This document shows positions 6,120 through 11,803 of a stretch of 14,080 nucleotides of DNA, piece by piece. The position numbers and the translations under genes were made by a program. Every line of letters starts with the position of its first letter. The first letter of the stretch is position 1. The notes under the pieces are model-generated. The model was not told the DNA's origin. It made no database searches and saw only the letters and a program-made list of their open reading frames with translations. The stretch is from an uncultured bacterium (GTDB lineage Bacteria > Armatimonadota > Zipacnadia > Zipacnadales > Zipacnadaceae): the NCBI GenBank assembly GCA_937928475.1, contig CALFVE010000008.1, positions 1 to 14,080 on the forward strand, written 5' to 3'.

Positions 6120-8000
6120 GTGAGCGTCGTTGCACCTCCCGTGAACCACGCCCCGGCTGTTCAGGCTTCCTATGCCCGGCTCCCGGTGGTGCTTTTCGCG
6201 TTCGCCGTCTCCCTGCTCTTCGGCCTTCCCCACCTGCTGATGTGGCGTCAACTGGCGGCGCAGGGCCGCCCCTACGCCGCCCTCGCCGTCGAACACGTCA
6301 CCGCGCTCACCTATGACGAGACCACCTACTACGCGCCCCGCCTCCGCGAGGTCTACGACGGCCGCCCGCTGACTGCCGATCCCGCCGGCTGGGAGCACAA
6401 GCCCCAGTCGGCCTTCTCCGGCGTGGGCCTGCTCCCGCCTCTCTTGCTCGCTCCCCTCACCTTCCTGGCGCACGGCCGCACCGACGCCGTCTTCCTCCTC
6501 TGCGACTTCCTGCTCCCCCCGCTGCTGCTGCTGGCGCTGCTCTGGCTGTGCCGAACTTTGGGCCTTCCCCTCTGGCCTTCGGCCGCCGGAAGCCTGCTGC
6601 TCCTTATCGCCCACGACCAGATCACGCTGCTTTTGCGCCTGCTGGTGCATCCCCACTGGTCGCTGCTCAGCGACAGCCTCCACCTCGGCCAGTCCTACCG
6701 GCCTGTGGAGTACAGCCGCTTGCCCATTCCGCAACTGGGCTACCTCTTTGTCGTTTTCGCCCTCGCCGCTTTGTACCGAGTCGCAACTCGGCCCCGGCCT
6801 GGCGCGGTCGCCCTGGCCGCCCTTGCCCTGGGTTCGCTCTTCTACACTTATCTCTTCTACTGGACCTATCTCCTGGCCGGCGCGCTGCTCTGGGCGCTCT
6901 TCCTCCTGGCGCAGAGGCGACCGGCCGCCGCGGGCGCAGTGCTGGCGGCCGTGGCTGGCGGCTGTCTCCTCGGCCTGCCGGTCCTCTGGCAACTGGCCAC
7001 GCCCGACGCCTACGTCGGCAAAGCCTTTCTCGAAGCCCGCCAGACCTGGGGCGGCAAGACCGTCAACTTCGCCCACCACAAGTATGAAATCGCGCTCTGG
7101 CTGATCGTGCTCGCGGTCTTCCCCTGGCGCGACCGCCGCTTCCCGCTCTTTGTTGCCTTTCTGCTGGCCCCCTACGCCTGTGTGCTCGCCAGCCGCCTGG
7201 CTCATCTCAATGCCCAGGAGTGGCACTGGTTCGGCCGCTGCTGGTATCCCTGGATGGCTCTGACGCTCCCCGTGGCGCTCTGGGCGCGGGTGCAGGAGCC
7301 TTGCGCCCACGGGGTCTGCCGGAGAGTGCGGCCCTGGGTGCGCGCTCGTCTGCTGACGCCGGTGATGGCGGCCACTGCCTTGGGCTGCCTGGCCTACGGC
7401 TTCAACGACCACGTCCGCTACGGCCTGGCCATGGCCCCCTGGCACACCTTCTCCCCCGGAGAAGCCGCCGCCTACGCCTGGCTGCGCAACAACGCCCCCC
7501 GGGACGCCGTCGTCGCCGCCGCCGACTGCAATGTGCTCGCGCTCGTCCCCGTCTACACCCAATGCAACGTCTACCTGCCCTACTGCCTCATCTCTCCGGC
7601 TTCCGACGAGGAACTGATGGAACGCTTCTGGACTCTCGTTCGCTTGTTTGACCTGCAGGAGGCCGCTGTCCAGCGTTTCCTGGCCGCCGAGCGCCATTCT
7701 CCCGAAGGCTTCTGGTACCCCCATCGCTGGTGGATGATCAACTGGCTGTTCCACACGCGCTTCGGCGAACTGGCCCTGCCGCCGGAGGCGCGCGCTGGCC
7801 TGGAAGCCGCCCGCCGCCGCGTCAGCCAAATGCCGCTCCCCGCCCTGCTCCGCCGCTACCGCCTCGATTACCTCTGGGTAGATTCGGAGATGCGCCGGTA
7901 CTGCCGCGTCAGTCCCGACCGGCAGCCCTACCTGCGTCGAATGCATGACGACTCCGGCGTCGCTCTCTACCGCGTGACGCCGGTGGATGCCAGCCGCTAA
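6120..8000 (+). CDS. Multi-pass membrane protein, GT-C glycosyltransferase-like
   Basis: A 626-residue protein starting at GTG 6120, three bases after the previous stop. It has about 11-12 hydrophobic segments between residues ~20 and ~430 and a soluble C-terminal domain (~440-626). The first extracytoplasmic-type loop after TM1 carries an acidic pair, D66-E67 (LTYDETTYYAPRL), at the place where GT-C enzymes (PMT, ArnT, RgtA types) keep their catalytic or metal-binding acidic residues. The C-terminal part (EAAAYAWLRNNAPRDAVV..., then YLWVDSEMRRY) matches the soluble tail often seen in large uncharacterised GT-C-like proteins. The inferred role is transfer of a sugar from a polyprenyl-phosphate donor to a lipid or glycan on the outer face of the inner membrane. 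Donor and acceptor are unknown. Position in the operon suggests it acts on the product of the two radical SAM enzymes. Confidence 0.75.
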   Translation: MSVVAPPVNHAPAVQASYARLPVVLFAFAVSLLFGLPHLLMWRQLAAQGRPYAALAVEHVTALTYDETTYYAPRLREVYDGRPLTADPAGWEHKPQSAFSGVGLLPPLLLAPLTFLAHGRTDAVFLLCDFLLPPLLLLALLWLCRTLGLPLWPSAAGSLLLLIAHDQITLLLRLLVHPHWSLLSDSLHLGQSYRPVEYSRLPIPQLGYLFVVFALAALYRVATRPRPGAVALAALALGSLFYTYLFYWTYLLAGALLWALFLLAQRRPAAAGAVLAAVAGGCLLGLPVLWQLATPDAYVGKAFLEARQTWGGKTVNFAHHKYEIALWLIVLAVFPWRDRRFPLFVAFLLAPYACVLASRLAHLNAQEWHWFGRCWYPWMALTLPVALWARVQEPCAHGVCRRVRPWVRARLLTPVMAATALGCLAYGFNDHVRYGLAMAPWHTFSPGEAAAYAWLRNNAPRDAVVAAADCNVLALVPVYTQCNVYLPYCLISPASDEELMERFWTLVRLFDLQEAAVQRFLAAERHSPEGFWYPHRWWMINWLFHTRFGELALPPEARAGLEAARRRVSQMPLPALLRRYRLDYLWVDSEMRRYCRVSPDRQPYLRRMHDDSGVALYRVTPVDASR

Positions 8001-8011
8001 GGAGCCTGCCT

Positions 8012-8470
8012 ATGCCCACAGTCGAAAGCGAGGTCCTCATCAACGCCCCGGTTGAGCAAGTCTACGTCCTGGCCCGCGAGATCGAGCGCTTCCCGGAGTT
8101 CATGGAAGACGTGCGGGAGGTGCGCATCCTGGAGCAAACCCCGGAGCGCCAAGTCAGTCGCTGGGTGGGTGTCATCAAGGAACTGCGCCGCACTCTCACT
8201 TGGACCGAGGAGGACTTCTGGGACGACGAGCAGCGGGTCTGCACCTTCCGGCAGACCGAGGGGGCGTTCACCGCCTACGGCGGCCGCTGGGAGTTTCGCG
8301 CCGAAGGGGACAGCACCCGCGTGCGCCTGCGCGTGGACTATGAGTACCATGTCCCCCTGATCGGGGCGCGTATCCAGAACCTGCTGCGCAAGAAGATGCA
8401 GGCCAACACCGACGCTATGCTGGCGGCCCTCAAGGCCGAGGCGGAAGGCAGAGCGGGCGCGGAGGGATAA
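8012..8470 (+). CDS. SRPBCC/START-like (polyketide cyclase/COQ10 type) protein
   Basis: A 152-residue protein with the SRPBCC (Bet v1-like) helix-grip pattern: a first strand VESEVLINAPVEQVY, the helix AREIERFPEFMEDVREVRIL, a run of beta strands with TWTEEDFWDD and GRWEFRAEGD, and a long C-terminal helix (RIQNLLRKKMQANTDAMLAAL). The fold makes a deep hydrophobic pocket that binds lipids, quinones or polyketides. Members are carriers, cyclases or chaperones, and no catalytic residues can be assigned here. The ATG is 11 bases after the stop of the GT-C-like gene with AAGGAG (7999-8004) upstream, so it is the last gene of the four-gene unit. A lipid- or polyketide-binding partner of the upstream enzymes is an inference from context. 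There is no signal peptide. Confidence 0.85.
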   Translation: MPTVESEVLINAPVEQVYVLAREIERFPEFMEDVREVRILEQTPERQVSRWVGVIKELRRTLTWTEEDFWDDEQRVCTFRQTEGAFTAYGGRWEFRAEGDSTRVRLRVDYEYHVPLIGARIQNLLRKKMQANTDAMLAALKAEAEGRAGAEG

Positions 8471-8506
8471 GGGCGCCCCTGCGCCGGCGGCAGAGGCTGA
8501 GGGGAA

Positions 8507-9562
8507 CTACGGCCGCCGCGCCGAGGGCTGGGTGAGCGTGGACGCCCGGATCTTCTCCAACTCCCCCGGTTCCAGCACGCCCAGCAGGATGAAGCAGTGC
8601 GTGCGGTTGGTCCACACTGCGGCGTTGGGGTACTTCTCCGCGCTCCCCCGCGCCTTGACCGGCAGTTCAAACAGGGAGATGACGTTGATTCCGTCCCAAT
8701 ACTCCAGCCACAAGATCTTGCAGCCGCCCACCTCGGTTACGCCCGACTCAGCCTCCTGCAGCCGGTAGCCCGGGGGCATGTACGCCGGGAGAAAGGCCTG
8801 GAAGCCAACCAACCTCTCGGCCTCCGCCAGGGACCCGCACTCCTTCTGCACCGGCGCTTTGACTACCTCGACGCCCGGGGGCACCTCAAAGGTGAACAGG
8901 CTTTCGGGCGTCGGGACGTCGTACTCGATGCTCTGATAGATCAAGGAACTGACCAGTTGGCGCTGTTCGTCGTAGTCGTCCCTGCGCAGCCGGAAGTGCG
9001 TCACCTTGTCAAGGGCATAACGTGCCCGGATCGCGCCGCGGCCATCATAGACCCCGATAGTGTAACAAGGGCGCCCGGCAACGGTCTGCTCTTCCTCCAG
9101 TACCACGCGGGCTCCCGCCTGCCGAGTCATCCGCAGACCCTCTCGCTGTTCGGCCACGCACGCGGAGGGGCCTTCGCACGGGCTGACAATCACCCTTTTC
9201 TGCTGGGGGTAATAGTTCCACTGGGTCTGGCTGCCCCGGACCGTGAGGGTGCCCTTTTCGGAATCGGGACTGACCGTGAGATACCGCCGGCAACCCCGCG
9301 CGGCGGTGACTTCCTGGGTGTAGCGTCTGACCTCCCGGCCTCCCTCGTAGACCACAAAATCGCGCCGGCCCCGGAACCTGACTTGCGCCCACGCCTCCTG
9401 ACTGCGCTCCAGCAGGCGCCAGGCCTGCTCCGAGCCGCCTGCTCCCGCTGGCTCCGTCCCCTGCTGGCGGCACGCCGACGCGGACACCAGCAAAAGCAGC
9501 GCCAGCCCGCCCGCCGCTACCAACATGGACAAACTAATCTTACCCGTGCACACACAGGCCAC
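8507..9562 (-). CDS. RseB/LolA-like lipoprotein, probable sigma-factor regulator
   Basis: A 351-residue exported lipoprotein. The N-terminus has Lys, a hydrophobic core (LVAAGGLALLLLV) and a lipobox-like SASA before C31. Residues ~45-250 have the LolA/RseB half-barrel pattern (FRGRRDFVVYEGG, GTLTVRGSQTQWNYYP, ALDKVTHFRLRRDDYD, ESLFTFEVPPGVEV). Residues ~270-345 form a second domain (FLPAYMPPGYRL, WLEYWDGINVISLFE) like the C-terminal domain of MucB/RseB and DUF4367-type regulators. In E. coli, RseB binds the anti-sigma factor RseA and shields it from proteolysis, and the gene order here (sigma, anti-sigma, this gene) supports a similar role. The start is GTG 9562 with GGGAG three bases upstream, overlapping the anti-sigma gene by 23 bases; GTG 9553 or ATG 9526 are alternatives, and all keep the signal peptide. 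It converges on the SRPBCC gene. Confidence 0.8.
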   Translation of the reverse strand: MACVCTGKISLSMLVAAGGLALLLLVSASACRQQGTEPAGAGGSEQAWRLLERSQEAWAQVRFRGRRDFVVYEGGREVRRYTQEVTAARGCRRYLTVSPDSEKGTLTVRGSQTQWNYYPQQKRVIVSPCEGPSACVAEQREGLRMTRQAGARVVLEEEQTVAGRPCYTIGVYDGRGAIRARYALDKVTHFRLRRDDYDEQRQLVSSLIYQSIEYDVPTPESLFTFEVPPGVEVVKAPVQKECGSLAEAERLVGFQAFLPAYMPPGYRLQEAESGVTEVGGCKILWLEYWDGINVISLFELPVKARGSAEKYPNAAVWTNRTHCFILLGVLEPGELEKIRASTLTQPSARRP

Positions 9563-10142
9563 CTACTCCCGCCTCACCGCAGCGACACGGGGGCACGCAA
9601 CAGTGGGTAAAGCACCGGTCCGCCACATGCTCGCGGTGCGCCAGCACTAGCTGTTGGAGGAGTTCCGGCATCGCGTCCCCTCCGGCGGGGACCGAGCCGG
9701 CGATCACCGCCGACGCCGGCATTGCTTCGCCGGAGGGATTCCAAGAGGGAGCACCTCGGAACAGGAACCCCCCCGCCATCAGCACCGCCAGGACGGCCAC
9801 CATCGCCAGCCCGTAGACGAGCGCACCCCGACGCGCCGGACGCCGCAGGTAGCGCGACGGCCGGGGCCCTCGCACCCGCCCCCCACTCTCGCGCACCCGC
9901 GCCATCACCTCGCGCGTGAAACCGGCGGGCGCGCCCACCGGCCGTTGCACCCGTAGGAGACGCCGCACGGCTTGCATCTCCTGCGCAAACCGCCGGCAGC
10001 CCGGGCACCCCTCCCAGTGCTCTCGGATTGCCACCTCCCAGCGCAACGACCTGTCGGTGTCCTCCGCCAACACCACCCACTTGCGAAATTTGCTACATCG
10101 CATCCTTACCGTCCCTTGCTGCTTCCCGGCGCGCGAGTTCAT
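9540..10142 (-). CDS. Zinc-finger membrane anti-sigma factor
   Basis: A 200-residue single-pass anti-sigma factor of the ZAS/RsgA-RseA type, which holds the ECF sigma factor encoded just upstream at the membrane. The cytoplasmic part contains H42-x3-C46-x2-C49 (EHWEGCPGCRRF), with C16 as a possible fourth ligand, then a basic linker. One TM helix covers about 106-128 (GALVYGLAMVAVLAVLMAGG) and an extracytoplasmic domain follows. The start is the ATG inside an ATGA overlap with the sigma gene stop, with GGAG five bases upstream. The frame is open further upstream (to 10355), but that region encodes the sigma factor. The last 24 residues are strikingly Cys-rich (C177, C181, C182, C186, C188, C197). 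Another frame there ends in a hydrophobic LYPLLRAPVSLR and stops before the next gene, so a frameshift in this tail is possible. Confidence 0.85.
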   Translation of the reverse strand: MNSRAGKQQGTVRMRCSKFRKWVVLAEDTDRSLRWEVAIREHWEGCPGCRRFAQEMQAVRRLLRVQRPVGAPAGFTREVMARVRESGGRVRGPRPSRYLRRPARRGALVYGLAMVAVLAVLMAGGFLFRGAPSWNPSGEAMPASAVIAGSVPAGGDAMPELLQQLVLAHREHVADRCFTHCCVPPCRCGEAGVGGLCVHG

Positions 10143-10777
10143 CGCGACTCCATTCCTCCCGCCACCATCAGCTCGGGCGCCAGGCGGTCCCGTAGTTTCT
10201 CCCGCAACTGGTTCCTTGCATTGAAAAGCCGGCTCTTCACCGTCCCCACGGGGCAGCCCAGGATGTCGGCCACTTCTTGATAACTCAGTCCCTGCAAGTC
10301 CGACAGTACCACTACCGGCCGCAGCCGATCCGACAACTCCCCCACCGCCCGCCACACCTCCCGCTGCAACTCCTGGCGCATCGCTTCGTCCAGAGGCCCG
10401 TTTCCGCCCTCATCCGCCAGGTCCCGGCCCATCTCCGTCTCGTCCCCGCTCTCCAGCGGTTCGTCTATGGACACCAGACCCACGCCCCGCCGCTTGCGGC
10501 TGCGCGCCGCGTCTATCGCCAGATTCGAGGCGATCCGGTACAGCCAGGTCTGAAAACTCGAGGCCCCCCGGAACCGGGGCAACCCCTGGTAGGCCCGCAG
10601 GAAGGTCTCCTGGGCCACGTCTTGCGCCTCCACCGGATCATGCACCATGCGCAGGACATAGTTATAGACGCGGTCCTGGTAATGGGCCACCAACTGCTCG
10701 AAGGCCCCCAGGTCGCCGCCCTTGGCCCTTTCCACCAAGTCGGCCAGGTTGTCCCGCTCCCCCGCTGCCGTGCTCAT
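10139..10777 (-). CDS. ECF RNA polymerase sigma factor (sigma-E/W type)
   Basis: A 212-residue group 4 (ECF) sigma factor with sigma2 and sigma4 domains only. Sigma2 is roughly 22-98: FEQLVAHYQDRVYNYVLRMV, DVAQETFLRAYQGL (region 2.2), then SSFQTWLYRIASNLAIDAAR with the basic RSRKRR. An acidic linker (about 104-130) follows, then sigma4 at about 132-198 with the helix-turn-helix LSYQEVADILGCPVGTVKSR that reads the -35 element. It should direct RNA polymerase to envelope- or stress-related promoters when released by the anti-sigma factor whose ATG overlaps its TGA. ATG 10777 lies 6 bases after the YhaM-like gene stop. Only a weak GAG lies upstream of it, so translation is probably coupled. Target promoters cannot be told from this window. 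Confidence 0.96.
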   Translation of the reverse strand: MSTAAGERDNLADLVERAKGGDLGAFEQLVAHYQDRVYNYVLRMVHDPVEAQDVAQETFLRAYQGLPRFRGASSFQTWLYRIASNLAIDAARSRKRRGVGLVSIDEPLESGDETEMGRDLADEGGNGPLDEAMRQELQREVWRAVGELSDRLRPVVVLSDLQGLSYQEVADILGCPVGTVKSRLFNARNQLREKLRDRLAPELMVAGGMESR

Positions 10778-10783
10778 AGACGC

Positions 10784-11794
10784 TCAATCAAAATCGAAGT
10801 TCAGTTCCTCGCGGCCCTCAGTCTCCTTCTCGCTCTCCGGCCTTCCTCCGCCCAGGTACAGTTGCGCCTCCAGCGCATGATGGTAAGGCGACCACGGCCC
10901 CGGCCCGGACTCCGCACTTTCCCGGTAGTCGGCGAAAGTCTGGATCTTCGCGTCCAGGTTATCAGCATAGTGCAAGGCTAAGGCCTCCGCGATCTTCGGC
11001 CGCACCGGCGCCCCGTACTGGAGTTCCCCGTGGTGACTGAGCAGCAGATGCGTCAGCAACTGCCGCAGCCCGCTGGGGAACTCCGGCACCTGCGCTATCC
11101 TGGCCGTCACGAATCGGTCGGTCAGCACCAGGTGTCCGCAAAAGCGCCCCTCATCCGTATAATCGAAAGCGTACTCGCCTCGCAGTTCGAAGACTTTGCC
11201 TACGTCGTGCAGCAGGGCGCCGGTAATCAGAAGATCATAGTTGAGATCGGGATGCAGGCGCACGGCCGCGCGGCACAGGCTGGCCACCGCTAGCGTGTGT
11301 TCCAGCAGCCCACCTCGGTAAGCATGGTGCAGCCGCGCCGCCCCCGGCGCCGTCGCAAAGCGCTCCCGAAACTCTGCCTCGCCGAAGACTGCCTCCAGCA
11401 GAGCGCGTAGCGGCTCGGTCGAGACCGAGGCCACCATCTCCTCTAGCTCCGCCTCCATCTCCTCCCGGGCCCGCGGCGACTCCCGCACCAGGTCCGCCGC
11501 CTCGTACTCGCCCGGCTCCGCGAGACGTAGGCCGGCGAGCACCAGTTGCGGGCTCCCCCGGTATTCGTCTACCCGGCCCTCCACCATCACCACCCGGCCC
11601 ACCGCCAGCGCCTGCGCCGCTTCCTCCGCTCCTTCCCAGAGCCGGGCCGTGATCGCCCCCGTGCGGTCGGCCAGCCGCAGATCCAAGTACTGCCCTGGCT
11701 TGTTCCGGAAAGGACACAGCCGCATCTCCGCGAGCACAAAGGGCGCGCTTACCGCCTGTCCGAGCGCAAGTTCACTGACCATCGGCTTGGCCAC
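10784..11794 (-). CDS. yhaM: YhaM-like 3'->5' exoribonuclease (OB fold + HD domain)
   Basis: A 336-residue soluble protein with the two-domain layout of Bacillus YhaM, a metal-dependent 3'->5' exonuclease acting on RNA (and DNA) in the cytoplasm. Residues ~10-95 form an OB fold of the tRNA_anti type (GQYLDLRLADRTGAITARLW, VVMVEGRVDEYRG) that binds nucleic acid. Residues ~155-290 are the HD hydrolase domain: HHAYRGGLLEHT, then H196-D197 in LLHDVGK, SHHGE (H254/H255) and HYADNLDAK (D278/D281), which together supply the metal ligands. The length is close to B. subtilis YhaM (about 314) plus an acidic, low-complexity C-terminus. The start is GTG 11794, 9 bases from the Lon-type gene stop, with AAGGAG upstream at a long spacing; ATG 11782 is the alternative. 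It sits directly upstream of the ECF sigma gene in the same operon. Confidence 0.9.
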   Translation of the reverse strand: MAKPMVSELALGQAVSAPFVLAEMRLCPFRNKPGQYLDLRLADRTGAITARLWEGAEEAAQALAVGRVVMVEGRVDEYRGSPQLVLAGLRLAEPGEYEAADLVRESPRAREEMEAELEEMVASVSTEPLRALLEAVFGEAEFRERFATAPGAARLHHAYRGGLLEHTLAVASLCRAAVRLHPDLNYDLLITGALLHDVGKVFELRGEYAFDYTDEGRFCGHLVLTDRFVTARIAQVPEFPSGLRQLLTHLLLSHHGELQYGAPVRPKIAEALALHYADNLDAKIQTFADYRESAESGPGPWSPYHHALEAQLYLGGGRPESEKETEGREELNFDFD

Positions 11795-11803
11795 CGCTGC
11801 TGC

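Noticed and set aside
5502..7946. Open frame of 814 codons on the minus strand opposite the B12 radical SAM and GT-C genes
   Set aside because: It is antisense to two well-supported genes. Its composition (runs of Gln, Gly, Glu, Ala) is typical of the open complementary frame of GC-rich genes, and I see no domain or ribosome-binding site.
8471..8506. Possible bidirectional terminator between the convergent operons
   Set aside because: CCCCT (8476-8480) can pair with AGGGG (8500-8504) and the middle is GC-rich. The stem is short and interrupted, and there is no T tract in either direction.
8597..9610. Open frame of 337 codons on the plus strand opposite the lipoprotein gene
   Set aside because: The opposite strand has a signal peptide, lipobox-like site and RseB-like domains; this frame is its complement.
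10143..10355. Upstream extension of the anti-sigma open frame to 10355
   Set aside because: This stretch encodes the sigma4 domain in another frame. The ATGA overlap and GGAG support the start at 10142.
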